Assembly (NCBI GenBank): GCA_027493935.1
Contig: JAOSJV010000010.1
Span: forward strand, 186,001-250,000
DNA: 64,000 bases
Direction of reading: 5' to 3'
From: Burkholderiales bacterium
Lineage (GTDB): Bacteria; Pseudomonadota; Gammaproteobacteria; Burkholderiales; SG8-39
Shown here: one piece after another, positions 22,507 through 32,670 of the stretch
Position numbering within the stretch: the first letter of the stretch is position 1
Layout: every line of letters starts with the position of its first letter
The notes under the pieces: model-generated
What the model saw: the letters and a program-made list of their open reading frames with translations, nothing else
What the model was told of the DNA's origin: nothing
The model's database searches: none
Program-made: the position numbers and the translations under genes

Positions 22507-24560
22507 TATGGTCGTGTTGAGGTGAGGCGGCCGGTCTCCGGCGACGTAGGTTGCGCGGCAGGCCGCGCCGAGCTACATGCTGAGAACGAGTCGTCAGCAA
22601 CCACAATGGAGACCGGCCATGGAACAAGGTATCAAAGTTTTCGTTGGACTGGACGTGCATAAGGACTCGATCGCGGTGGCCGTGGCGGAGGTAGGGCGGG
22701 CGCCGGCGCGCCTCGTAGGCACGATCGCGCACGACGTCGGCAAGCTTCGGAAGCTGTTGGCGCGTTTCGGCGATGCGGCGCAGGTTCATGTGGTCTATGA
22801 GGCTGGTCCGACCGGTTATGGACTGCAGCGCGAGCTGGCCCGGCGTGGTTATCGCTGCGAAGTGATCGCCCCGTCGCTGATCCCGCGTCGCCCAGGCGAG
22901 CGCGTCAAGACCGATCGGCGCGACGGCATCCGCTTGGCCGAGCTCTCGCGTGCCGGTGAGTTGCGCGCGGTATGGATTCCCGACCCGGCCGATGAGGCGA
23001 TTCGTGACTTGGCGCGTGCCCGCGAGGACGCGGTCAACGCCCGCACCCAAGCGCGCCACCAGCTCAAGAGCTTCCTGCTCCGCCACGAGGTGCGTTACCC
23101 GCATCGCACGTCGTGGAGCAAGACGTTCTATCGTTGGCTGGCGACGTTGAGCTTTGCCCAGTCCGGCGCGCAGACCGCCTTCACTGAGTACTGGCAAGCC
23201 GTCAGCACAGCAGATGAGCGCGTGGCGCGGCTCACCGCCGCGCTGGGCAGCTCGATCGAAGGCTGGCGCTTCGCCTCGATCGTGCAGGCACTGCAGGCGC
23301 TGCGCGGCATCGACATGATCAGCGCCATTGGCTTGGTGGCCGAGATCGGCGACATCGCGCGCTTCGCCCACCCGCGCCAACTGATGAGCTATCTTGGCTT
23401 GGTGCCGAGCGAGCACTCGAGCGGCGAGCGGGTGGTGCGTGGCAGCATCACCAAGACGGGCAATGCGCACGCGCGTCGGCTGCTCACCGAGGCGGCATGG
23501 AATTACCGCTTTCCTCCGCGTATCGGCTATCAGGCACAGCGCCGGGCGGAAGACTTGCCGCAGGCGATTCGCGACGTGGCCTGGAAGGCGCAGCTGCGAC
23601 TGAGCGCACGCTTCGCGGTACTCAAGGCCAGAGGCGTGCACCTGAACAAGGTCTGCGTGGCCGTGGCGCGCGAGCTGACGGGCTTTGTGTGGGCCATCGC
23701 TTCGACCCAAACCAGGCCTGAGCGCGCTTGAACCAACGTCGATACCACCAGATCGATCCGGTGATGCGGTACGGGCAACGATAGGGAAAACCCTCGAGGA
23801 CACTACCCCGGCATCCCGCAAGGATTGATCCATGACGCTAGAGCGAGGCAGTTCCCGCGACGAATCGGTGAAAGGTGGTAACCAACCCACGGATATGAGT
23901 CTGATTCATCGTCGCTGCAGCGCTCGTGCCGCGTCACCGGATCGATTTGGAATTCGACGAAAAAACGCACTGTTGACAACCTTGCGACCATATGAGCGGG
24001 TGGTGCGTGGCAGCATCACCAAGACGGGTAATGCGCACGCGCGTCGGCTGCTCACCGAGGCGGCATGGAATTACCGCTTTCCTCCGCGTATCGGCTATCA
24101 GGCACAGCGCCGGGCGGAAGACTTGCCGCAGGCGATTCGCGACGTGGCCTGGAAGGCGCAGCTGCGACTGAGCGCACGCTTCGCGGTACTCAAGGCCAGA
24201 GGCGTGCACCTGAACAAGGTCTGCGTGGCCGTGGCGCGCGAGCTGACGGGCTTTGTGTGGGCCATCGCTTCGACCCAAACCAGGCCTGAGCGCGCTTGAA
24301 CCAACGTCGATACCACCAGATCGATCCGGTGATGCGGTACGGGCAACGATAGGGAAAACCCTCGAGGACACTACCCCGGCATCCCGCAAGGATTGATCCA
24401 TGACGCTAGAGCGAGGCAGTTCCCGCGACGAATCGGTGAAAGGTGGTAACCAACCCACGGATATGAGTCTGATTCATCGTCGCTGCAGCGCTCGTGCCGC
24501 GTCACCGGATCGATTTGGAATTCGACGAAAAAACGCACTGTTGACAACCTTGCGACCATA
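22507..24560. mobile_element. IS110-family element, IS1111-like by subterminal IRs, with duplicated right end
   Basis: TATGGTCG at 22507-22514 and CGACCATA at 23985-23992 and again at 24553-24560, around an IS110 transposase. Confidence 0.65.
22620..23731 (+). CDS. IS110 family transposase
   Basis: MEQGIKVFVGLDVHKDSIAVAVAEVG; YEAGPTGYGLQRELARRGYRCEVIAPSLIPRRPGERVKTDRRD; LGLVPSEHSSGE. Confidence 0.9.
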
Positions 24561-24561
24561 T
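23426..24561. repeat. Two tandem copies of a 568-bp unit: transposase 3' end plus right noncoding end
   Basis: 23426-23993 repeated at +568; one substitution seen (c23461/t24029). Confidence 0.9.
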
Positions 24562-24578
24562 GAGTGTTCCGTTTTCGG

Positions 24579-25688
24579 AGTCATGTTAACGCCCGCGGCG
24601 CACGGCCTTGCGAATGATCTCGGCGGGCTTCTTGGTCCACACGAAGGGCGTGGGGTGTTCGTTCCAGTGCTCGATGTAGTCGCGAATGTGCTTGACGAGG
24701 GCCTTCACCGAGACGAAGGAACCGCGGCGCACCGAGTTGCGCGTGAGGATCCCAAACCAAGCTTCGATCATGTTCAGCCACGAGGCACCGGTCGGCGTGA
24801 AGTGAAAGCACACGTTGGGATGGGCGTCGAGCCACTGGCGCACTTGCGGGGTCGAGTGGGTGGAGGAGTTGTCCAGGATCACGTGCAGCTCGCGTCCGCG
24901 GTAGCGCCGGTGCAGCAGTTTGAGGAAGCGCAGGAAGTCCGCCCCGGTGTGCCGTGCGGTGCACTCACCCAGGACCTTGCCGGAGGCGACGTCAAGGGCG
25001 GCATAGAGGCTGGTCAATCCGTGGCGCTGGTAGTCGTGGGTCTGACCCGCCGGCAAATTGGGCCGCAGCGGCAGCAGGGGCTGGGTGCGCTCCAGGGCCT
25101 GGATCTGGGTCTTCTCATCCAGACTGAGCACCACGGCGTTGGTCGGGGGGTGAGGTACAGCCCCACCACGTCGCGGATCTTGGCCTCGGCCTGCGCATCG
25201 GTGGTGAACTTGAAGCTCTCCACCCGATGCGGCTGCAGCGCGTGCGCCTTCCAGATCCGATGCGCGGTCGCGTGAGATACCCCCACCCGCTCGGCGATCT
25301 CGCGCGTGCTCCAGTGAGTCAGCCCCTTCGGCGGGGCTTTGAGCGTCAGCGCGACGATGCGTGCGCTCTTGGCCTGGCTGAGTCGCGGCGGGCGCCCCGA
25401 GCGGGGCCGATCGGCCAGCCCCGCAAGCCCCTCCTCGGCGAAGCGGCGTCGAATGCGGCTCACCTGAATGGGGGTGTAGCCGGTGAGCCGAGCGACCTCA
25501 GTTCCGGCGACCTCATCGGCCATCAGCAGCACCGCTCGCGCCCGACGGCTCACCCCGGCGGGGCAGGAAGCCGAACGCTGCAGCCGCTCGAGTTCCACCC
25601 GATCAGCCGCCGCCAAGACAATCGCTCGCGCGTGGTTGGCCATGGACCTCCCCCCGGAAGTGTACATGGCGACAATATTAACATGACT
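24579..25688. mobile_element. Second IS630-family-like insertion sequence
   Basis: Perfect 11-bp IR AGTCATGTTAA (24579-24589) / TTAACATGACT (25678-25688). Confidence 0.65.
24586..25643 (-). CDS. IS630 family transposase, two ORFs joined by a frameshift at a C homopolymer
   Basis: MANHARAIVLAAADRVELERLQRS... and VVLSLDEKTQIQALERTQPLLP...VHVILDNSSTHSTPQV-type DDE region; shift near 25145. Confidence 0.85.
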
Positions 25689-25710
25689 TACGTTACCAAA
25701 CAGTAAGTAT

Positions 25711-26347
25711 CCCCCGGCAGAGCCGGGGGCCTTAGATTGTGAGCCGCTCAAAGCGGCTGGTTGCAGGTCGCTAACGCGACCCCGGTGTGTGGGCGCCGCC
25801 TGAAGGCGGCGCCTCAACGCCAGAGGTTCAGCTGATCGATGCGCTTGTCTTCGTCCTCTTGTTGGCGAATGTATTCCCGGATCATCGCCTCGTCGCGTCC
25901 GACCGTCGACACAAAGTACCCCCTGGCCCAGAAGTGCTGCCCGACGAAGTTGCGCTTGCGCTCTCCGTACACCCGCGCCAGGTGAATCGCGCTTTTCCCC
26001 TTGATGTAACCGATCACCTGCGACACCGCGTACTTCGGCGGGATCAAGAGCATCATGTGCACGTAATCGGACATCAGATGCCCTCCTCGACCCGGCTCTG
26101 CTTCTGCTCGGCCAGCCGGCGGAACACCTCTCCCAAATGCCGGCGTAACTCCCCGTACAGCGCCTTGCGCCGATACTTCGGAATAAACACGATGTGGTAT
26201 TTGCACTCCCACTTGCTGTGGCTTAGGCTGTCGTACTCGTCCATCCCGGATTCCTCCTCTCGTGTGCTTGGCGGCTCACGAGCGGCAGTTTCCCCGATGG
26301 ACTTCCTTTTATGTCAAACATTGGCTGCCTCCCCGGCAAAGCCGGGG
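25711..26347. mobile_element. IS200/IS605-like element with hairpin ends
   Basis: CCCCCGGCAGAGCCGGGGG at 25711-25729 and CCCCGGCAAAGCCGGGG at 26331-26347 flank tnpA. Confidence 0.6.
25814..26244 (-). CDS. tnpA: IS200/IS605 TnpA (Y1 transposase), frameshifted
   Basis: SDYVHMMLLIPPKYAVSQVIGYIKGKSAIHLARVYGERKRNFVGQHFWARGYFVSTVGRDEAMIREYI. Confidence 0.85.
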
Positions 26348-26456
26348 GGCCTCCCTTGGTAGGCTAGACGCGGGCGATACCGACACCGCATACAACGAGA
26401 GCAGAGCAGACTCACAGTCGACGCGGCCATATACAAGAAGGGGCTTGACGTCGCGT

Positions 26457-27291
26457 CTACCGGCCGGGTGCAAGGAGCTTCGCGATCGCCGGCCAGTACT
26501 CGCTGGCGTAGCCCGCCGCGACCGCCGCCTCGAGTTAGGCGAGCGCGGTGCGCGCGCCGCGCGCGTCGAGGCCTGCGCCTTGCGCGAGCCTCGAGCGCGT
26601 AGCGCACGTCCTTCAGCATGTACGCGACCGAGAAGGCGCGCTCGGGGAACTCGCCCGGCAGCATCGCCTTCATGCCGTGGTTGCGCAGCGCAAAGCTGTC
26701 GGCCGAGCCTCTCGCGAGCGTCTCGAACAGGAGCTTGCCGTCGACGCCGTGCGCGCGCGCCGCGGCGAGCGCCTCGGCCAGCGCGACGACGGTCTGCGCG
26801 AGCACGGCGTTGTTCATGATCTTCACGAACTGCCCGGCGCCGGGCGCGCCGCAGTGCGTCACGTCGGTCGCCATCGTCGCGAGCAGCGGCCGCAGGCGCT
26901 CTAAGGTCGGCCGCTCGGCGTCGACCATGATCGAGAGCGTGCCGGCGATCGCGGCCTCGCGCGTGCGCGCGACGGGCGCGCGGGCGAGCGCCACCGGCGA
27001 GGTGCCAAGATCGACGAGCGTCTGGCCCGCGCGTAGCAGCGCGACGAGGCCGTCCGCGCCGTCGCATACCTCGCCGACCTCTGCGCCGCCCGGCAGCGAG
27101 AGGAAGACGATCTCCGCCTGCGTCGCGAGCTCGCCCAGGACGCCTGCGGCGGCGACGCCGTCGGCGGCCAGGCGCTCGAGCGGTGCGCTCGTGCGGTCGA
27201 GACCGATCACGCGGTGGCCGCTCTTGCGCGCGAGGTTGCGGCACATCGGCTCGCCCATGACGCCGAGGCCGACGAAGCCGAGCACGCCCAT
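26457..27291 (-). pseudogene. NAD(P)-dependent oxidoreductase (3-hydroxyisobutyrate dehydrogenase-like), disrupted by frameshift and in-frame TAA
   Basis: MGVLGFVGLGVMGEPMCRNLARKSGHRVIGLDR; GAPGAGQFVKIMNNAVLAQTVVALAEAL; TAA near 26536. Confidence 0.75.
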
Positions 27292-27305
27292 CCCGTGATT
27301 CCCGT

Positions 27306-27791
27306 TCAGCCGCGCATCAGCTCGGCGGCGCGCTGCACGGCGCTCACGATGTTCACGTAGCCAGTGCAGCGGCAGAGGTTGCCCTCGAGCGCGTGCACGA
27401 TCTCCTCCTCGGTCGGCGCAGGGTTCTCGGCGAGGAGCCCTGCCGCGGCCATGATCATGCCCGGCGTGCAGAAGCCGCACTGCAGCGCGTGGCACTCGGT
27501 GAAGGCCTGCTGCACCGGGTGCAGGGCATCGCCGCTTCCCGGCCCTTCGATGCCCGCGAGGCCTTCGATCGTGAGGATCGCGCGGCCGTCGGCCTGCGGC
27601 GCGAGCATCGAGCACGATTTCACCGAGCGCCCATCCAGGTGCACGGTGCAGCAGCCGCACTGGGTCGAGTCGCAGCCGACGTGCGTGCCGGTGAGTCCGA
27701 GCGCATCGCGCAGCGCGTCGACGAGCAGCGTCCGGTCCTCGAGCTCGAGCGCGACCGCCTTGCCGTTCACCGTCATCGCCACCTTCGCCAT
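27306..27791 (-). CDS. 2Fe-2S binding protein (CoxS-like)
   Basis: [48 protein letters not shown]. Confidence 0.9.
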   Translation of the reverse strand: MAKVAMTVNGKAVALELEDRTLLVDALRDALGLTGTHVGCDSTQCGCCTVHLDGRSVKSCSMLAPQADGRAILTIEGLAGIEGPGSGDALHPVQQAFTECHALQCGFCTPGMIMAAAGLLAENPAPTEEEIVHALEGNLCRCTGYVNIVSAVQRAAELMRG

Positions 27792-27809
27792 CGGCTTCCC
27801 TTTAGCGGG

Positions 27810-28604
27810 TCATTGGATCGCCGCCACCGCGCGCCGCGCCATCACACCGGCGAGGTTGGCGCGGTACTCGGCGCTCGCGTGGATGTCGGCGTTCAGGCCG
27901 CTCGCATCCGGCTCGAGGCCGGCGAGCGACCCGGCGTTGAACCGCTTCGCCAGCGCGGCCTCGGCCTCGCGCCAGCGGAACGCCCCGGGACCGGCGCCGG
28001 TGACGGCCACGCGCACGCCGTCGCGATGCTCCGCGACGAAGACACCGGCCATCGCGTAGCCCGATGCCGGGTGCGCGAACTTGCGGTACGCGGCACGCTC
28101 GGGCATGGCGAAGCCGACGCGGAGAACGATCTCGCCCGGCGCGAGCGCGGTCGCGAACATGCCGACCAGAAACTCCGCGGCCGGGATCGTGCGCCGATTT
28201 GTCTCGATCGTGGCATCCAGTGCGAGCACCGCCGCCGGGTAGTCCGCGGCCGGGTCGTTGTTCGCCACCGATCCGCCGAGCGTTCCGGCGTTGCGCACCT
28301 GCGGATCGCCGATGCCGGCGGCGAGCTCGGCGAGCGCGGGAATCGCGCGGCGTACCGCCACCGCGCCAGCGACTTCCGCATGCGTCGTCGCGGCGCCGAC
28401 CGTCAGCCGGCCGTCCTTGCCGTCGATGCCCCGCAGCTCCGCCAGCCGGGCGATGTCGACGACGTGCGACGGCCTCGCGAGGCGCAGCTTGAGGGTCGGG
28501 ATCAGCGTCATGCCGCCCGCGAGCAGCGTCGCCGCGGGGTGCTCGGCGAGCAGGCGCTCGGCTTCGGCGAGGCTCGCAGCGCGGCGGTATACGAGGGGGC
28601 GCAC
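27810..28604 (-). CDS. FAD-binding medium subunit (CoxM-like)
   Basis: MRPLVYRRAASLAEAERLLAEHPAATLLAGGMTLIPTLKLRLARP; NAGTLGGSVANNDPAAD. Confidence 0.9.
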   Translation of the reverse strand: MRPLVYRRAASLAEAERLLAEHPAATLLAGGMTLIPTLKLRLARPSHVVDIARLAELRGIDGKDGRLTVGAATTHAEVAGAVAVRRAIPALAELAAGIGDPQVRNAGTLGGSVANNDPAADYPAAVLALDATIETNRRTIPAAEFLVGMFATALAPGEIVLRVGFAMPERAAYRKFAHPASGYAMAGVFVAEHRDGVRVAVTGAGPGAFRWREAEAALAKRFNAGSLAGLEPDASGLNADIHASAEYRANLAGVMARRAVAAIQ

Positions 28605-28616
28605 GTCGGGCCTCCC

Positions 28617-30955
28617 TCAGACTTGCGGCGCGTGCGCGCGGCGCGAAAGGGCGCGGCCGCGCGCGGCCGCGATCGCCTCCCACAGGCGCGCGGGCGTGAA
28701 CGGCAGATCGAGCGTCGCGATGCCGAGCGGGCGCAGCGCGTCGAGCACGGCGTTCGCGAGCGCCGGCAGCGACCCGCTGCACCCGGACTCGCCGACACCC
28801 TTGGCGCCGAGCACGTTCGTCCCGGTCGGCACCGGGTGCGGGTGCACGTCGAAGCGCTCGATGATCCCGGCGCGCGGCATCGGGTAGTCGGCGAAGCTCG
28901 CGGTGAGGAGCTGCCCGGAGTCGGGCGCATAGATCGCCTGCTCGCCGAACACCTGGCCTGCGCCCTGCACGACGCCGCCGTGCACCTGGCCGCGCGCGAG
29001 CGCAGGCGACACCACCGTGCCGATGTCGTCCACCGCGGTGTAGCGCACGATGCGCGTGGCGCCGGTGTCCGGATCGATCTCGACCTCGGCGACGTGGCAG
29101 CCGTTCGGGAAGGTCGCGCCGAACGTGCCCTCGCCGAGCGCGTCGAGCGGATGCGGCGTCGGCCCGGCGAGCCGCTCGGCGAGCGCGAAGAGCCCGATCG
29201 CGCGCCCGGTGCCCTTGATCGTGAACGCGCCCCGCGCGTACTCGAGGTCCTCGGGCGCCGCCTCCAGCGCCTCGGCCGCGAACGGCCGCGCCTGCTCGAC
29301 GATGCGGTCGGCGAGCACGCGGCAAGCGCTGCCGCAGCCGGCGAGCGATCGCGAGCCGCCGACACCGCTGCCGACGAGGTCGGCCTCCGGATCGCTCGCG
29401 CGGATGCGCACGCGCTCGATCGGCACGCCGAGCCCGCTCGCCACGATCTCGGCGAACGTGGTCTCGTGCCCTTGCCCGCCCGATTGCGTCAGGGTCCAGA
29501 CGGTGAGGAAACCGTCGGCGCCGAAGCGCCCGCGCACCTGGTCCTTCGGCGCGGCGCCCGCGCCCGCCGCCTCGAGGTAGGCGGCGACGCCGATCCCGCG
29601 CAGCTTGCCGCGCGCCGCGGCCTCGGCGCGCCGCGCGGCGAATCCGGCATGGCCGGCGCGCGCGAGCGCGTCGTCCATGACCGCGGCGAAGTCGCCGGAG
29701 TCGTAGACGGTGCCGTTCGCAGTCTTGTACGGCATGGCTTCCGCCGGGACGAAGTTCCGGCGACGGAACTCGATCGGGTCGAGGCCGTGCTCGGCCGCCG
29801 CGTACTCGATCAGGCGCTCGATCGCGAAGGCGATGTCGGGCCGGCCGGCGCCGCGGTAGGCGGACACCGGCGCGGTGTTCGTGTACACGCATCGCGCGCG
29901 GCCGTACAGCACCGGAATCCGGTAGACGCCGCCCATCGTGACCGTGAGGTTGCGCGTGCCGACCCAGGCGCCGAACGGCGTGGCGTACGCGCCGAGGTTC
30001 GCGACGTGGTCCCAGCGCAGCGCGAGGATGCGGCCGGTGGCGTCGAGCGCGAGCTCGCCGGTGAGCTCGAGCGCACGGCCCTGGTTGTCGCCGAGGAAGA
30101 CTTCGCTCCGCGTGCCGACCCACTTCACCGGCCGGCCGAGCCGCTTCGCCGCGGCCATCACCACGGCGTGCTCGGGATACGCCGGGCTGCGGATGCCGAA
30201 GCTGCCGCCCACATCCTGCGCGACGATGCGCAGCCTCTCCCGCGGCACGTTCGTCAGCGCGGAGAGCGCGCCGCGCATCCCGTTCACGCCCTGCGTCGGC
30301 GTGTAGATCGTGTAGATCGCGGTCCCGGCATCGTGGCTCGCCGCGCACGCGCGCGGCTCCATCGGGTTGCCGACCAGGCGCTGGCTGCGCAGCGTGAGGC
30401 GGCTCACGTGCGCCGCCTTCGCGAACGCGGCCTCGGCGGCCGCCGCGTCGCCCGACTCGAAATCGAACGCGAGATTGCCGGGCGCCTCGGCGTGGAGCTG
30501 CGGCGCGCCCTCGCGCAGCGCGTCGGCGAGCGTCGTGACCGGGGCAAGATCGCGGTACTCGATCTGCACGAGCTCGGCCGCGTCGGCCGCAGCCGCCGCG
30601 GATTCGGCGATCACCGCCGCCACCGGCTGGCCGACGAAGTGGACCCGCTCGCGCGCGAGCGGCGGCCAGACGGGCTTGCGCATCTTCGCGCCGCCGCGCC
30701 CTCGAACGAGACGCCGCCCGGCAGGGTGGCGAACCCGGCCGCCGCGATGTCCGCATGCGTGAGCACCGCCAGCACCCCGCGCGCGGCGGCCGCCGCCGCG
30801 ACGTCGAGCGCGGCGATCTCCGCGTGCGCCCGGTCGGCGCGCACGATGTGCGCGTACGCCTGCCGCGGGAGATGCCAGTCCGCGGTGAAGCGGCCCGTGC
30901 CGGTGATCAGGCGCCGATCCTCGACGCGGGCGCCCTTGAGCGTCATGCCGGTCAC
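28617..30955 (-). CDS. CoxL-like molybdopterin large subunit, form II AYRGAGR motif, one frameshift
   Basis: VSAYRGAGRPDIAFAIERLIEYAA; N-terminus MTLKGARVEDRRLITGTGRFTADWHLPRQAYAH in another frame, joined near 30695. Confidence 0.85.
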
Positions 30956-31045
30956 GCCGTGTCGCGCGGTACGCTCGGTGCGAGCAGCATTGCGATCCGG
31001 ATCATGCCGCTTCCAGGAAGCCGCGGGTCCGCGCCCGATGCGGCC

Positions 31046-31327
31046 TCAGCCCTGCCGCCCGGTCTCGAACAGCGACGGCGTCACCCTGGCACGGCCGAGG
31101 TACTCCCGCAGGTGCTTCACGCCCTGCCGGTCGAGCACGTTGCTGCGGTGCGGGCGGTGCAGGACGCCCTCGTACCCGTTCAGCTTCACGCGGAAGCGCG
31201 CGCCCGAGAGCGGCTCGATCGCCGCGCCGAGGTGGTTGAGCAGGGACTCGACCTCCCGCCAGTGGATGTTGCCGCTGATCGGATCGTGGAAGATCTGCCG
31301 GATCAGTTGTTCGTGCTTCTGGCCCAT
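31046..31327 (-). CDS. HicA-like protein without an evident HicB partner
   Basis: MGQKHEQLIRQIFHDPISGNIHWREVESLLNHLGA...VLHRPHRSNVL. Confidence 0.6.
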   Translation of the reverse strand: MGQKHEQLIRQIFHDPISGNIHWREVESLLNHLGAAIEPLSGARFRVKLNGYEGVLHRPHRSNVLDRQGVKHLREYLGRARVTPSLFETGRQG

Positions 31328-31508
31328 GCGTGCGTGCGTCGAGCGGGTCCGTTCAGCCCGAAGGATACTGCATGGGCGCGCACAGCGGCCGCCAACGCCT
31401 TGTTGCGCCCCTCGCCCCCGGCGGCGGCGCACTCGACACCCGAGGGCCCGGGCCGCAGGGATCAGGCGCACTCGCGCTACACTCGCGCTCCGCCGAGACC
31501 AGGCACCC

Positions 31509-32660
31509 GTGAGAGAGACCTTCATCCTGCTCGCGCTCGCCGCGGCCAACAGCGGCATCGCCATGCGCATGGTCGAGCCGATGCTGCCGCGCCTCGCGAC
31601 CGACTTCGCCACGCCGATCCCGGTCGTGGCGTCGGTCATCACGGCGTTCGCGTTCGCGCAGGCGGCGGCGCAGTACTTCCACGGCCCGCTCGGCGACCGC
31701 TACGGCAAGCTGCGCATGGTGACGATCCTGATGGCGCTCTCGGCCGTCTCGGCGTTGGGCTGCGTGCTCGCCGCGGACCTCGAGTCGCTGATCGCCTGGC
31801 GCTTCGCCACCGGGCTCTTCGCCTCGGGGTCGATGGTGCTCGGCATGGCGTTCCTGTCCGACGCCGTGCCGGCCGAGCGGCGTCAGCCCGTGCTGGCGCG
31901 TTTCGTTTCCGGCACGATCATCGGTCAGTCGCTCGGACCGCTGGTGGGCGGTGCGGTGACCGATCTCGCCGGCTGGCGCGCGAGCTTCGTGGTGCTCGGC
32001 GCAGTGTTCGCGGCGGTCGCGGTCGTGCTGTTCGTGCGCACCCGCCGGCGCTGGGACGAGGCGCCGCGCTCGCCCGGGCCGGTGCTCTCGCCCGCGGTCC
32101 ACCTTGCGGTGCTGCGCGTCCCGCGGGCGCGTGCGGTGATCGTCGCGGTCTTCCTCGAGACGGTGTTCTTCTTCGGGCCCTTCTCGTTCCTCAGTCCGAT
32201 GCTGAAGGCGAAATTCGATCTGCCGCTCAGCGTCATCGGCATCCTGCTCGCCGGGTTCGGGCTGGGCGGCATGGTCTACATCGCGGTCGTGCGCGTGTTG
32301 CTCGCGCGCCTCGGGCAGCGGGGCTGCGTGACCGTCGGCGGGCTGCTCTGCGGCCTGTTCTATCTCGCGGTGCTCGTGGTGCCGTGGTGGCCGCTCGCGA
32401 TGGTGTGCACCGTCGGCGTGGGCTTCGCGTTCTACATGGTGCACAACACGCTGCAGACGAGGGCGGCCGAGATGGCGCCGCACGCGCGCGCGACCGGGTT
32501 CTCGCAGTTCTCGATGGCCTGGGCGGCCGGCCAGGCGGTCGGCGTCGCCGCGATGGGCGCCGGCGTCACCGTGGTCGGCTACGCGTGGATGATCGGCTCG
32601 TTCGCGCTCGCGTTCACCGCGCTTGCGCTCGTTCTGCGCGTGCAGCTCCACCGGCTCTGA
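31509..32660 (+). CDS. MFS transporter
   Basis: GTG start; RETFILLALAAANSGIAMRMVEPMLPRLATDF; FHGPLGDRYGKLRMV. Confidence 0.85.
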   Translation: MRETFILLALAAANSGIAMRMVEPMLPRLATDFATPIPVVASVITAFAFAQAAAQYFHGPLGDRYGKLRMVTILMALSAVSALGCVLAADLESLIAWRFATGLFASGSMVLGMAFLSDAVPAERRQPVLARFVSGTIIGQSLGPLVGGAVTDLAGWRASFVVLGAVFAAVAVVLFVRTRRRWDEAPRSPGPVLSPAVHLAVLRVPRARAVIVAVFLETVFFFGPFSFLSPMLKAKFDLPLSVIGILLAGFGLGGMVYIAVVRVLLARLGQRGCVTVGGLLCGLFYLAVLVVPWWPLAMVCTVGVGFAFYMVHNTLQTRAAEMAPHARATGFSQFSMAWAAGQAVGVAAMGAGVTVVGYAWMIGSFALAFTALALVLRVQLHRL

Positions 32661-32670
32661 GCACGGCGGC

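Noticed and set aside
23426-24561. Repeat block considered as CRISPR or satellite
   Set aside because: Only two 568-bp copies that include transposase coding sequence; it is an IS right-end duplication
27393-32660. 1755-aa plus-strand ORF
   Set aside because: Mostly antisense to the second coxS-M-L set with repetitive R/A/H/D-rich sequence typical of spurious high-GC ORFs; only the terminal MFS part (31509..32660) is supported
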